Of a stretch of DNA of 64,000 bases, positions 52,891 through 62,636 are shown piece by piece. The position numbers and the translations under genes were made by a program. The first letter of the stretch is position 1. The number at the start of each line of letters is the position of its first letter. The notes beneath the pieces are model-generated. The model did not search any database, was not told the DNA's origin, and saw only the letters and a list, made by a program, of their open reading frames with translations. The DNA is from Rhodospirillaceae bacterium (GTDB lineage Bacteria > Pseudomonadota > Alphaproteobacteria > Rhodospirillales > Rhodospirillaceae), in NCBI GenBank assembly GCA_040219235.1, contig JAVJSV010000012.1, positions 806,001 through 870,000 of the forward strand. The letters run 5' to 3'.

Positions 52891-54144
52891 ATGCTATCTA
52901 CAACACAAGAGTTCCAACGCGGCTGGCGAACGTTACTCGCATGTTCGATCGGGAATGGGTTCGGCTTAAGCGGCTTCGCTTTTTATACGTTTGGCGTGTT
53001 TGTCATTCCACTCGTGGATGCCTTCGGTTGGACCCGGGGTGAAGTCTCGACCGCGGCAAGCTTTCTCCTGTTGGGTACGGTCTTCACCGCACCAATAGTT
53101 GGCACGATTGTTGATCGATACGGCGCAAAGCGAGTGGGTTTGATTTCAATGGCTTGCTTGTGCATTGGATATGCATCACTAACGCAGCTGGGTGGAGGGA
53201 TCGCATTCTTTTATGCCATGTGGCTACTGATGTCGATCGTTGGCGGTGGAACCACACCCGTCGTTTGGACGCGCGCAGTTAACCTTTGGTTCGATAAGGG
53301 GCGTGGCTTGGCGCTAGGTCTAGCACTCGCGGGTTCTGGTTTGGCGGGTATTGTTGGACCAGGTGTCGCGACCGCGTTGATTGAGAGTTTTGGCTGGCAA
53401 GCAGGATATTTGGGTATCAGCGCAATAATTCTGGTAATTGCACTGCCACTGATTGCTTTGCTATTTAATGACCATGCTCCGTCTGTTGCTCAAGCAAAAC
53501 AATCAGATAACGCAGCTGTACAAGCCTCGACAACAGTTCATCAAAGTGGACATGCCGGACTCACGTTTCAAGAAAGTTATAAGACCGTTGTGTTTTGGAA
53601 GATCGCCATTGGTTTCTTCTTTATTTCGGCAATTATTGCTGGATTGTTGATCAATCTAATTCCTCTTTTGATTGACAGAGATATGTCTGCGATGGATGCA
53701 GCAAAGATTGCCGGTGTTTTAGGATTTGCTGTCCTATTCGGTCGCATTGCCGTCGGATTCCTAATTGATCACTTCAGAGCCCCATTAGTGGCTGCCTTAT
53801 TATTCTCGGCAACAGCGGCAGGCTGTTTTTTACTAACGCTCGATAGCGCACCCTCTTGGGTGTTTTTAATTGCTGTTATTACACTTGGTTTATCCGCAGC
53901 AGCTGAAATTGATCTAGTGGCCTTTCTGGTTAGCCGTTTTTTCGGATTGAAAGCGTACGGTAAGATCTATGGAAGTCAGTTGTCGGTTTTTTATCTTGGA
54001 GCAGCGGTAGGGCCTCTTGCGGTTGGGATGTCGTTCGATATTTTTGGCAGTTATGAAGTAGCTTTGTATGCGGCAATCGTGATTTTATTGTTCGGCTCAA
54101 TTGTTATCGGTGGCTTGGGTAAGCCGCGCAACTTTTCAGAATAA
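52891..54144 (+). CDS. MFS transporter (oxalate/formate antiporter-like)
   Basis: 417 residues with about twelve hydrophobic helices, a cytoplasmic central loop near 195-215, and the loop 2-3 motif GTIVDRYGAKRVGLIS near 69 (MFS motif A). It resembles monocarboxylate/oxalate-formate type carriers. Its place after the cupin and racemase-like genes suggests uptake of an organic acid used by them. The gene starts with ATG at 52891, after GGGGG at 52874. Confidence 0.88.
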   Translation: MLSTTQEFQRGWRTLLACSIGNGFGLSGFAFYTFGVFVIPLVDAFGWTRGEVSTAASFLLLGTVFTAPIVGTIVDRYGAKRVGLISMACLCIGYASLTQLGGGIAFFYAMWLLMSIVGGGTTPVVWTRAVNLWFDKGRGLALGLALAGSGLAGIVGPGVATALIESFGWQAGYLGISAIILVIALPLIALLFNDHAPSVAQAKQSDNAAVQASTTVHQSGHAGLTFQESYKTVVFWKIAIGFFFISAIIAGLLINLIPLLIDRDMSAMDAAKIAGVLGFAVLFGRIAVGFLIDHFRAPLVAALLFSATAAGCFLLTLDSAPSWVFLIAVITLGLSAAAEIDLVAFLVSRFFGLKAYGKIYGSQLSVFYLGAAVGPLAVGMSFDIFGSYEVALYAAIVILLFGSIVIGGLGKPRNFSE

Positions 54145-54195
54145 GGAAACGGCAATGGCTCATGTAACTGCTTCAAACACTCAAGCTGGTGTCAA

Positions 54196-54642
54196 ATGAA
54201 TCGTCGAACTGCTGTACTTATAAATCTGGCCGCCGCATTTTTCGCGGGCCTGCCAGCGCACGCACAAATGACATCGCGTGAGTTTCATACTGACCTGTCG
54301 GCGTGGAATCAGACGCGGCTGACAGAAAGTGATGCAGTTGGAACGGCTGATCTTGAACTCGATCTGACGACTTTGACTTTAACTTGGAACGTTAGCTTCA
54401 CAGGTTTGGTCTCCCGCCCGATCGCCGCCAGCTTGCATGGACCTGCACAGCCGGGTGCAAACGGATTGCCGTTTGTTGATTTAGCGCCGAATGGAATTGT
54501 CAGCCCATTAAAAGGGTCTGCCGTTGTCACTGAAGCAGAAGTTCAATACCTGCTTGCCGGGTGGACATACGTGAACATCACCACTGAGCGCTGGCCATAT
54601 GGCGAAATTCGTGGGCAAGTAGACGTTGGTCCACGTAACTAA
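54196..54642 (+). CDS. Exported CHRD-domain protein (first copy)
   Basis: 148 residues with a signal peptide ending at AHA. The mature part is one CHRD domain: LDLTTLTLTWNVSFTGL, then ASLHGPAQPGANG and VDLAPNG, and a C-terminal GEIRGQVD. The family is named after chordin and is found in secreted bacterial proteins of unknown function. It is a paralogue of the gene at 62169-62636. It follows the transporter by 51 bases and precedes the triheme cytochrome. Confidence 0.85.
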   Translation: MNRRTAVLINLAAAFFAGLPAHAQMTSREFHTDLSAWNQTRLTESDAVGTADLELDLTTLTLTWNVSFTGLVSRPIAASLHGPAQPGANGLPFVDLAPNGIVSPLKGSAVVTEAEVQYLLAGWTYVNITTERWPYGEIRGQVDVGPRN

Positions 54643-54813
54643 GTACTCTCTCAAATGTCGCCACAATTTTCATATTTGATTTAGACTCATGGAGAGCAAA
54701 AAAGCCGGTAAAAATATTGCGACCAAAAGGTGGTTGTCTTAATGGAGAGCGATTGCTTGCTTTAAGGTTAACCGTCGATAGATGAGTACAGAATCAGAAC
54801 TAAAGGATACCGC

Positions 54814-56097
54814 ATGAATAACGGTGTGTTTGCAAAATCTCTTTCACTCTCTTTATGGGCTTTGTCCGCTTTCACTGCACTTGCGTTTACAGCGCCTGTG
54901 TCTGCACAGGATTCCGAGTCCGTCTCCATAGAGACAATGGCTGATAGCGATGATCCGATTCAACGTGGATTGTACCTCGCAACGGCTGGCAATTGTATGG
55001 CTTGTCATACGCGTGACGGTGGGGACCCTTTCGCTGGCGGAGTGACTTTTCACACTGACTTTGGTGTAATCTATTCGACAAACATTACGTCGGACGAAGC
55101 TGTGGGTATTGGCGCGTGGACAGAATCTCAATTCATTCGAGCAATGCGTGAGGGCAAGTCCGCGGACGGATCAAACCTTTATCCAGCATTCCCGTATCCA
55201 TCCTTCACTAAGGTCTCGGAGGAAGACTTAACAGACTTGTATGCCTTCTTGAAGTCAACGGCTTCATCATCCTATACGCCGCCTGATAATGACATGGGCT
55301 TCCCCTTTAATCAGCGCAGCTTGCTAAGCATTTGGAATGCCTTGTATTTAGACAATGAGCGTTTTGAGGTCGATGATTCACAATCGGAGGAATGGAACCG
55401 TGGTGCTTATCTGGTTCAAGGGCTCGGCCACTGTGGCACGTGCCACACGCCACGCAACGCGTTGGGTGGTCTGAAAATAGACCAAATGCTAAGTGGAGGG
55501 ACGTATAACGACAAAGTTAACGGCGATAAAATCCGACCTTGGTCGGCGGTCAACCTGACCTCTGCACCAGACGGATTAGCCGCCTGGTCAGAAGATGATA
55601 TCGCTTCATATCTTAAGACCGGCCACGGAAGCATGGGTGGTTCTTTCGGCCCAATGAATGAAGTCATCTCTCTGAGCACATCCCGCCTCAGTGATAGAGA
55701 TGTGCGTGCCATGGCCATTTATCTTAAGAGTTTGCCTCCAACGGTGCGGTCGCCTGAGCATAAGATGAGCGATAGTGACTTTAGAGCGGGAGAGCTAGTC
55801 TACACGATTCATTGCGGAACCTGTCATTTGCCGACGGGCCTTGGTGATCCAAGTATAGGTCCCCCATTAGCCGGGAGTGCTGTTGTTCAGGCAGAAGATC
55901 CCGCCTCGCTGATAAACGTCATCATTTACGGCGCTGAAGTGCCTGTGGCATCACCACCGGGTGCATGGAAAAGCATGGATGCGTTCGGAAATAAGCTGGA
56001 TGATGATGAGATCGCACTGTTAAGCAGTTATCTAAGGTCGAATTGGGGCAACCGCGGTGGCCCGGTGACTGAAGCCGATGTGGGCAAACAGCGTTAA
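54814..56097 (+). CDS. Exported triheme cytochrome c (alcohol-dehydrogenase type)
   Basis: 427 residues with a signal peptide ending near AQDSE. Three C-x2-C-H sites: CMACH near residue 67, CGTCH near 207 and CGTCH near 338. The spacing is that of the membrane-associated cytochrome subunits of alcohol or gluconate dehydrogenases, but no partner dehydrogenase is present in the window. It may carry electrons from periplasmic oxidation. Its 3' end overlaps by four bases the tail of the convergent HiPIP-like gene. Confidence 0.88.
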   Translation: MNNGVFAKSLSLSLWALSAFTALAFTAPVSAQDSESVSIETMADSDDPIQRGLYLATAGNCMACHTRDGGDPFAGGVTFHTDFGVIYSTNITSDEAVGIGAWTESQFIRAMREGKSADGSNLYPAFPYPSFTKVSEEDLTDLYAFLKSTASSSYTPPDNDMGFPFNQRSLLSIWNALYLDNERFEVDDSQSEEWNRGAYLVQGLGHCGTCHTPRNALGGLKIDQMLSGGTYNDKVNGDKIRPWSAVNLTSAPDGLAAWSEDDIASYLKTGHGSMGGSFGPMNEVISLSTSRLSDRDVRAMAIYLKSLPPTVRSPEHKMSDSDFRAGELVYTIHCGTCHLPTGLGDPSIGPPLAGSAVVQAEDPASLINVIIYGAEVPVASPPGAWKSMDAFGNKLDDDEIALLSSYLRSNWGNRGGPVTEADVGKQR

Positions 56098-56450
56098 CCC
56101 TGTCCGGTGTCTTTGGTGCTCCAGGACTCGCAGTAGCCGTTCTTACTTGCTAAACCTTCGAAGATACTGCAATCGCCACAATTGGGCACTTCTCCATCTG
56201 GCCCAGCAGGCTGTGGCGTGAAAAATGCACAGTTTAGGCAATTCTTTTCTGGCTCGGGCGATGCTTCCGTATATTTGTTAGCCTGACGGATGCTGTTTTC
56301 ACCAAAGCTCAAGCTGTTGGGGTCTGCGCACAGCTCGATCTCTTCGCTGTTGTCGCAAGCGCTGAGTATTCCGGCTGCCGATAGCGCAAACGGTATCTGA
56401 ACACCAAGTTTGACGATGGTACGTCGATTAAGTTTCGCATTTTTTCTCAT
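56094..56450 (-). CDS. Tat-exported HiPIP-like iron-sulfur protein
   Basis: 118 residues. The N-terminus has a twin-arginine segment (NRRTIVKLGVQIPFAL) and a lipobox-like LSAC near residue 31. The rest has the cysteine order C-x2-C, sixteen residues, then C-x2-C, and twelve residues to a final C in YCESW, which fits a high-potential [4Fe-4S] protein with one extra cysteine. Such proteins shuttle electrons in the periplasm. It lies beside the triheme cytochrome and the repeat protein, so a periplasmic electron-transfer set is plausible. Confidence 0.75.
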   Translation of the reverse strand: MRKNAKLNRRTIVKLGVQIPFALSAAGILSACDNSEEIELCADPNSLSFGENSIRQANKYTEASPEPEKNCLNCAFFTPQPAGPDGEVPNCGDCSIFEGLASKNGYCESWSTKDTGQG

Positions 56451-56530
56451 GGCAAACCTCAGCGTAATTTATAAGGTAATATCACGGACTGTCACATTTA
56501 GATGAACGTCTTCAAGACTTCAGCAGGTGG

Positions 56531-57697
56531 TCACGGCTGCCGCAGTGTGCCCTGCAATGCGTCTCCAGAATGCATAATTACGTTTACTGCACGATTGCCA
56601 CCGTGACGATAACCCAGGAATGAACCTTGAGTCTTATCACGCGTGTTGGTGAAGAGGTGCCGACCTTTGTAGGCCCACTGCCTACGACCATCAGACAACT
56701 CCAGGATAGCCCAATTACCGCCAGGGGCGACATCATTAGCGTTTGCATACTTTGGCACCCATTCTTCGTCGAGGCATTCCGCACCACATTCTGGGATCGT
56801 GTTACGTAATCGTGCGAAGAGGCGGCTAGGGTCCCATGTATAGATAGTATTGTAGTTTTCGTCGGCGAGCATTTCGCCAGCGTCAGTATCTTGGACTCTA
56901 ACCCAATCTGGGTAGGGTGGCCGTGGCTCAAGAACCATAACTTCCATAACATTGCCTTGGTCGTCAAAGGTAATGTTATGCCCTGCAAATTCTCCGTTTA
57001 AGACGTCATTAGAGTACCGGAACAATGGCCGGCCTTGGTATGCCCATTGCTTCAAGCCGTCGTCACGTGTGATCACTGACCAGTCACCAATTGAACGGGC
57101 TATACTGGGGGCAACCACGGGGTCCCATTCTTCAAAACAGGCATTTTTTATACACAATGACTCAGCATTTAAATCGCCTTTAGGGGTGTACAAGGTTTTC
57201 TGGTGCTGATCCGCAGCAACATACCCGATAAGCGTGCTATTGATGCGAATGCCTGGGGGCTTGGGAATTTCTATGAAGGAAATATCCCAGAGCAGGCCAA
57301 TTCCTTCACCGTATGTATCGCCAGGGCCTTGGTCCACACTATAACGGTAAAGCGGTTTATCTTTATATGCCCACTGCTTGCTGCCATCTTCCCGGGTGAT
57401 CACGGACCATCCGTCGCCCGTTCTCGATGTGTCAGCAGCTAAGTAAGGAGGCCAAGCTGTCGCGCAGTCTTCGACACAACTTGATTTGCCGGTCTGTATA
57501 TCTCTCTTAGAGGTGTATAGAGTCATCTGCTCGGTGTTTGTGATGATCCAGCCGTGGCCTTTTTTTACTAGTATGAATGAGTCTGGAGCTTTTGGTGCAG
57601 GAACTTCTGCCATGGCAATCGCTGGTGCCAGTGCAAGATAGAAGATCGGCGCAGCGGCCCGAACCATAAAAGCGCACAGCCGCGCAGGAATCTTCAT
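56531..57697 (-). CDS. Exported protein with three COG4315-type repeats
   Basis: 388 residues with a signal peptide. Three homologous units are seen, each with a Cys pair followed by an EW/AWPP segment (CVEDCATAWPP, CIKNACFEEWDP, CGAECLDEEWVP), then W-x-[VI] and KQWAYKDKPLY, KQWAYQGRPLF and RQWAYKGRHLF. This is the secreted repeat of COG4315, function unknown, commonly seen as a single or double unit. Triplication makes it unusual. It is the neighbour of the DUF1552 and DUF1592 genes on the same strand. Confidence 0.85.
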   Translation of the reverse strand: MKIPARLCAFMVRAAAPIFYLALAPAIAMAEVPAPKAPDSFILVKKGHGWIITNTEQMTLYTSKRDIQTGKSSCVEDCATAWPPYLAADTSRTGDGWSVITREDGSKQWAYKDKPLYRYSVDQGPGDTYGEGIGLLWDISFIEIPKPPGIRINSTLIGYVAADQHQKTLYTPKGDLNAESLCIKNACFEEWDPVVAPSIARSIGDWSVITRDDGLKQWAYQGRPLFRYSNDVLNGEFAGHNITFDDQGNVMEVMVLEPRPPYPDWVRVQDTDAGEMLADENYNTIYTWDPSRLFARLRNTIPECGAECLDEEWVPKYANANDVAPGGNWAILELSDGRRQWAYKGRHLFTNTRDKTQGSFLGYRHGGNRAVNVIMHSGDALQGTLRQP

Positions 57698-57750
57698 TAA
57701 TCGAGCCTTTCCACATCTTCTCTCAACGGCAATCTTTACTTCCGATGAGT

Positions 57751-59121
57751 CTAAACTAAAATTTCTGAAATCGTCTTGGAGGTTTGTAGAGACTTCGTCC
57801 CCCAGGTCTCAACCGGTACACCCATGATTTGCATGGCCGTTAGCCCAACCCGTGTGATCGGGTCGCCACCACCCGCCAGATACATACCCTGCTTCATACG
57901 ACCGCCAGCACCGCCAATAAGATATACTGGTACACCGTCGATGGTGTGCAATCGAGCATAGTTTGTCTCAGAAGATGCGAAGATCAGACAATTATCGAGC
58001 AAAGTACCATCGCCTTCCGGAATACTTTCGATGATGTCGATAAATGTCGCCATACCTTCCATAGACTTCTCGTTGAACCAATAGGTCAAAGGCTGATAGC
58101 CACGGTCGGCATCAATGGCCTCCTCGTGGGTCAATAGATGGTGCGTGTAGGTTTCGCCGACCCGCCGCACGTTGGCAAAGTTGTCGGTGAACACCATGTT
58201 AAACACGTTAGTCTGGTTGCAGGCCACAGCCATAGCTAGAATTTTAGTCATGACTTTGTGGGTCTCGATGACGGAATCCATTTCGCGGACTCTAACAACT
58301 TCTTGAGGACCCAGTTCACCTGGCCGTTCGGGCACAACACAAGCTTTGTTCGGTTCCGGCTTCTTCAATTGCAGGGCCAATTGATTTTCAATCTCACGAA
58401 TTGAGGTAAAGTATTGGTCCATTCTTTGTTTGTCAGCGGCACCCAAGGTTTTCATGTAATCCTTGGTTTCTTCAGTGAAAGATGACAGCACACTTTTACG
58501 TAACCGAACGTCTGGGTCGGGTTTGAAGTCCGCCTTGTTTGGGTCGGCAAACTCTGGTCCGTAAATGCGATCGAATAAGGCAACTGGATCAACCTCTGCG
58601 GCTGCCCGGTTGTAGGTGTTGCGAGCGCTGTAGTTCTCGCGCGCGATACCTACGCTGCTGACGTCGAGCGTGCGGAATCTCGTACCCTTACCGATTTCAT
58701 CGGCGATCAAAAGATCCAAAGTTGGCGCAGGGATGTCGCCACCGGCCTCGGGTGCTGAGCCGGTGCGATTGGCAACCCACCCAGAGAAGTGTGTGTAATT
58801 AGATCGGCCATCCAGAGGCATGTTGAAGTTACCAAAGTAGTTCAACTTATCCTTATGTGGGATCAGCGCTTTGGTTTCTTCGAGGAATTCTATACCAGGG
58901 CCGGATGCCGTCTTGGCTTTTACGGCCCGATCAGGTGTGTGGCCCATACCCCAATACCAAGTGCCGAAGCGCGTCGGCATCGGCGCACCACTGGCCAGGG
59001 CTGAGCCATTGGTGTTTAGAAAGCAATCGAGAAATGGCAGCGTCAGGGAAACGACACCGCCTCCCATCATAGTGCGCAGAACTTGCCGACGAGATTGTTT
59101 GCTGGGAAGTAGTATGCTCAT
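57751..59121 (-). CDS. DUF1552 protein, exported
   Basis: 456 residues. The N-terminus has SRRQVLRTMMGGGVVSL, a twin-arginine-like signal, and then typical DUF1552 text: TRFGTWYWGMGHTPD, ARENYSARNTYN, HHLLTHEE and later ASSETNYARLHT. The family is related to DUF1501-type sulfatase-like proteins and commonly pairs with DUF1592 proteins in planctomycetes, myxobacteria and some marine proteobacteria. The activity is unknown. Its ATG overlaps the stop of the DUF1592 gene by four bases, so they are coupled. Confidence 0.85.
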   Translation of the reverse strand: MSILLPSKQSRRQVLRTMMGGGVVSLTLPFLDCFLNTNGSALASGAPMPTRFGTWYWGMGHTPDRAVKAKTASGPGIEFLEETKALIPHKDKLNYFGNFNMPLDGRSNYTHFSGWVANRTGSAPEAGGDIPAPTLDLLIADEIGKGTRFRTLDVSSVGIARENYSARNTYNRAAAEVDPVALFDRIYGPEFADPNKADFKPDPDVRLRKSVLSSFTEETKDYMKTLGAADKQRMDQYFTSIREIENQLALQLKKPEPNKACVVPERPGELGPQEVVRVREMDSVIETHKVMTKILAMAVACNQTNVFNMVFTDNFANVRRVGETYTHHLLTHEEAIDADRGYQPLTYWFNEKSMEGMATFIDIIESIPEGDGTLLDNCLIFASSETNYARLHTIDGVPVYLIGGAGGRMKQGMYLAGGGDPITRVGLTAMQIMGVPVETWGTKSLQTSKTISEILV

Positions 59122-60806
59122 GAACCACGCTCCTGTTTGATCGAAACGTCAAGGGAAGCTGACCGCTCACCCTCCGCCTTGTTCTTGGGCTGAGAAATCA
59201 CATAAAAGGCGTCGCTGGTGGCGATGTCGCTAAGAAGATTTTGCAGGCTGTATCCAGATTCGGCGAAACCGGTTTCTAAATAGCGGACGAACTCCCTTTC
59301 ATCGCGAGCCGGTGCACGGCCAACGGCATAGGAATACAACTGATTGGTTAAACAAGCTGGCACCGAAGGGCTGTCATGCATAGCCTGAGCTAAAGACTTG
59401 GCATCGGTGAACTCATCCCCATCTAGATCGCCAGAGACGTCAATGATCGCACCTTGTTCGGCTACTCGGAATTGACCAATCCCATCAAATTGTTCAAAGC
59501 CTAGGCCAATCGGGTCAGTTAACTTGTGGCAACCTGCACAGGATGGCACTGTTGAATGCGCCGTAAGCCGATCTCGCGCTGTGCGACTAGGGGCGTTGGG
59601 ATCATTGAATAAGGAGAAGTCTACGTCGCCAGGTGGGTCTGGCACTTTCTGGCACAGCAGCAATTCGCGCACAGCTTTGCCGCGAAGCGTTGCTGAGCTG
59701 CGCCCCGGATGGGAGTATAAGGCAAGGAAGCCGATCTGACTCAGAATGCCTGCGCGGACGTCATCTTCCGCAAATTCATAGGGTTCCCAGCCGCCGTCTG
59801 GCCGAGTTACAGGCAATTGATAAACACGTCCAAGATGAGCATCCAAGAAGGTATGCCGCGTCGTAAAGATTTCCGGGTATGGCGCATCGCGATTAACCGT
59901 GTGATCGACGATAGTATGCAGAAGTTGTTCTTTAGCGCTTTCCGCTGTTTTGATGGTGTAAGCCGGGTAAATGATGGTGTCTTTTTCGAGGGTCTCAAAT
60001 TTCTCTAAGTCTAGAAAATCTTCGAAGAAAGCGCTTACGCCTCGGGTCAGGAAGTGGGATTCCATCATACGCTCGACCTGACGCTCCAAGCCTTTTTCCG
60101 TATGCAAGTCACCTGATTCTGCTGCCTTCAGTAGCATTTCGTCCGGCGCCGAATTCCATAAAAGAAAGCTTAAGCGGGCCGCCTTTGCGTAACTGGTTAG
60201 GCGCAAACCGCTCGGCGAAGATGAATCAGGTTCGGTCTCATCGATAATGTATAAAAAACTGGGCGTAATGAGCAGCCCGGTTAGGCCAAATTCGATACCC
60301 GTGTAGAAATCCCCGAACTGATCCGCAACCTGGTTGGCGGATGAGACGGCGGTTTCCATTTCAGATTCGGTCAAAGGTCGGCGGTAAAGATATCTACCGG
60401 CCTCAGCAAAGAACTGACGGCTACAAACTTCATCTGCACCTGAGGCATCAACTGGTGTGCAGGGCACAAGTGTAAGGCGGTTATCGTCGTTCACCACCTG
60501 ACTCGCTACGGACCGCGCGACGTTGTAAAATTTTTCAAAGCCAGACGGCGTGATCAAGGCGTTGCTGGCACCAACAGCAAACAGACCATCGGTGCGAACC
60601 AGTGGATCAAATCGGCTGGCGATCTCAATGTGCTCACCGAATACGTCGTGGATTACGTTTTGGTATTGCTCTACGGTCAAGCGTCGCATGTCAGCCGGTG
60701 CGCCATTGGTTAGTGGCTCACTCTCTCCGCACGCGGACAGAGCTAACGCAGCAACTACAACAGACCCGGTTTGGCAGAAATAACGTTTTATTTTAGATAT
60801 CAACAT
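59118..60806 (-). CDS. DUF1592/DUF1588-type lipoprotein with one heme site
   Basis: 562 residues. The N-terminal signal ends in LSAC, a lipobox, so it is probably a lipoprotein. RLTVEQYQNVIHDVFG near residue 42 is the DUF1587-like opening, RYLYRRPLTESE near 140 and SFLLWNSAPDEML near 217 are DUF1592, and TLRGKAVRELLLCQ near 375 with a heme-binding CAGCH near 425 is DUF1588; a DUF1585-like end follows. These domains occur together in planctomycete-type proteins. Coupled to DUF1552, it could form a surface complex. Confidence 0.87.
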   Translation of the reverse strand: MLISKIKRYFCQTGSVVVAALALSACGESEPLTNGAPADMRRLTVEQYQNVIHDVFGEHIEIASRFDPLVRTDGLFAVGASNALITPSGFEKFYNVARSVASQVVNDDNRLTLVPCTPVDASGADEVCSRQFFAEAGRYLYRRPLTESEMETAVSSANQVADQFGDFYTGIEFGLTGLLITPSFLYIIDETEPDSSSPSGLRLTSYAKAARLSFLLWNSAPDEMLLKAAESGDLHTEKGLERQVERMMESHFLTRGVSAFFEDFLDLEKFETLEKDTIIYPAYTIKTAESAKEQLLHTIVDHTVNRDAPYPEIFTTRHTFLDAHLGRVYQLPVTRPDGGWEPYEFAEDDVRAGILSQIGFLALYSHPGRSSATLRGKAVRELLLCQKVPDPPGDVDFSLFNDPNAPSRTARDRLTAHSTVPSCAGCHKLTDPIGLGFEQFDGIGQFRVAEQGAIIDVSGDLDGDEFTDAKSLAQAMHDSPSVPACLTNQLYSYAVGRAPARDEREFVRYLETGFAESGYSLQNLLSDIATSDAFYVISQPKNKAEGERSASLDVSIKQERGS

Positions 60807-60847
60807 GTATCCCCTGAAATCTTAGCAACGCCTGTTATGCAACAGAC

Positions 60848-62008
60848 TCACTTTTCGGCAGTTTCCATTTCGTTTGACTGTTCCGGGTGCACCACAAATG
60901 CTGCATAGGCATCGACCTCAAAAGCCGATGAAATGTGGGTGCACTCTCCTGTCTGTGGGTCGGGGTAGCCGTCGGCTAGTTTTTTGGCCGCCTCAAAGAA
61001 CGCCGGACAACTGAAATTACCGGTAGAAATCACCGGGCCAAGCCCGCCAGTGTGATACAGGTACTGCTCAAGGTCATAGTATCCTGCAACTGATCCTTTG
61101 GCAGTGGTGCCGTCTTCCGCAATCTCTAGCTTAATCTGCATATCGCGGATCACCGGATGCAAATAGTTGTAGTTGCCGTAATAAGGCAAACGGACGTCCC
61201 CAGAGCCAGCCTCTAGGACACCGTCAACAATGGAGCCTTTTATACTGTCTCCGTATCGTGGTCCGTCGTTCTTGTAATCGACACGATAGCTAGAGAATGG
61301 CAGTACTTGGCCGGAACTATCTAAGGGAAATTGATCTATTGACCGATAAAAAGTCACCGTAACGTCGTCGTCATTGCGGGCGTCATCGACATCTGTGATT
61401 TCGATGAGAATCATCGCCAGGCCGCTGGTGCGACGCATCTCGTTAGCGTTGATTTCTATGACGCCCTGGTCGCGGAAACCGTAGACGCAGCCGATCAGTC
61501 GGTAGAGCTGATTATCGATACCGGGAGCGCCGGATGGGCTGGTAAAGTTTTCATGACGGCAAGATTTGGGCGTCGCGCTACCGTCCGTATTACCATCCAG
61601 GTTAACGCCAAACGAGGTTGGGCCTTCTACAGTCAGCAGTGGCGGGTCATCTGTAATGACTTCTGGATTGATACAGACGTCTTCGCCGTTGGGACCGCGG
61701 CGCACAGCGTTGAACCAGCGGTCCAGAGTAGTGATTAACCCATCTTGGGTGAGCTCGCTGCGCTCAGTCTTGGACAGGTTGCGCCACCAAATTTCGTCGT
61801 TGCTAATGTTTAAACCAGCGGGACACTCGTCCATAAACTTGGTTTCATAGACTGCGGGCATCCAGTCCTTGATCACAAAGCCAAGTGTTCGGTTGTGCAG
61901 CGTATCTGCAGCACCCGCATCCGGCGCTGCTAGACAAATCAGAACAAAGGCCGATAAGGCTATCTCTGGAAGAAACTGCGTTTTTGTCTGGTTCTGCCGT
62001 GACATCAT
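60848..62008 (-). CDS. Exported hypothetical protein, paralogue A
   Basis: 386 residues with a signal peptide (LSAFVLICLAAPDAGA). I do not recognise the family. Motifs shared with the divergent gene at 62977 include NDEIWW, RRGPNGEDVC versus KRGPNGEDVC, PGIDNQ-YRL-GC, DVDD-RNDDDVTV, LPYYGN and ADGYPD, over the full length. Cysteines are spread along the sequence and may form disulfides; no heme motif is present. It belongs to the DUF1552/DUF1592/CHRD group by location and direction. Confidence 0.7.
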   Translation of the reverse strand: MMSRQNQTKTQFLPEIALSAFVLICLAAPDAGAADTLHNRTLGFVIKDWMPAVYETKFMDECPAGLNISNDEIWWRNLSKTERSELTQDGLITTLDRWFNAVRRGPNGEDVCINPEVITDDPPLLTVEGPTSFGVNLDGNTDGSATPKSCRHENFTSPSGAPGIDNQLYRLIGCVYGFRDQGVIEINANEMRRTSGLAMILIEITDVDDARNDDDVTVTFYRSIDQFPLDSSGQVLPFSSYRVDYKNDGPRYGDSIKGSIVDGVLEAGSGDVRLPYYGNYNYLHPVIRDMQIKLEIAEDGTTAKGSVAGYYDLEQYLYHTGGLGPVISTGNFSCPAFFEAAKKLADGYPDPQTGECTHISSAFEVDAYAAFVVHPEQSNEMETAEK

Positions 62009-62168
62009 ATTATTACTTCCGCCAAATTGACGGCCAAGCCCTTTTAAATTTCTAGGTTTTATTAAAGACTATTCGTACTCTTTTATTGGCGTAACAACCA
62101 CTTTGTTATCTTCCCGTGCGCGCCGTGCGAACATCGATGCGTCACTGAAAATATAAGACCTTAATGAC

Positions 62169-62636
62169 TTACTCAGGACGTACTCGCATAATTTGGCCTC
62201 TAAGCTCTCCAGCTGGGTATTTCGCAGAGTGGATATTCACATACAGGCGTCCAGTGAGCAGGTACTCAAGTTCGCCGTCATTCAGCATAACGGAGCCTAT
62301 CAACGGGCTTGTCATGCCGTCCGGCGCCAAATCTACGAGAACGCCCGCATTACCACCGGGGGTTTGTGGCCCGTGAATATGAGCGGCGACCGCACTTGAA
62401 GTCAGAGTGGTATAGGTAATAGTCCAGTCAAGCCGCTGAGTCGGTCGATCTAGGATGAATTCGGCTACTCCCAAACCTGGACTTTCCGTCGGTGCACTCT
62501 GTTCATCAGCTGACAGGGTTGTGCGGAATTTTATCGGAGGTCCTTCTGTGCCGGCATAATCAGGAGCCGCATTGGAAATATTAGGCAACAGAGCACCAAA
62601 CAGGGCGATTGAAGCGATAAGGCGCTTAAAAACCAT
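62169..62636 (-). CDS. Exported CHRD-domain protein (second copy)
   Basis: 155 residues from the ATG at 62636, which has GGAGAG upstream; the longer frame to 62693 lacks a signal at its start. The signal peptide is FKRLIASIALFGALLPNISNA. The CHRD domain has EFILDRPTQRLDWTITY, AAHIHGPQTPGGNAG, VDLAPDGMTSPLIGS and a GELRGQI ending, matching the copy at 54196-54642 motif for motif. It lies between the two paralogous hypothetical genes. Confidence 0.87.
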   Translation of the reverse strand: MVFKRLIASIALFGALLPNISNAAPDYAGTEGPPIKFRTTLSADEQSAPTESPGLGVAEFILDRPTQRLDWTITYTTLTSSAVAAHIHGPQTPGGNAGVLVDLAPDGMTSPLIGSVMLNDGELEYLLTGRLYVNIHSAKYPAGELRGQIMRVRPE

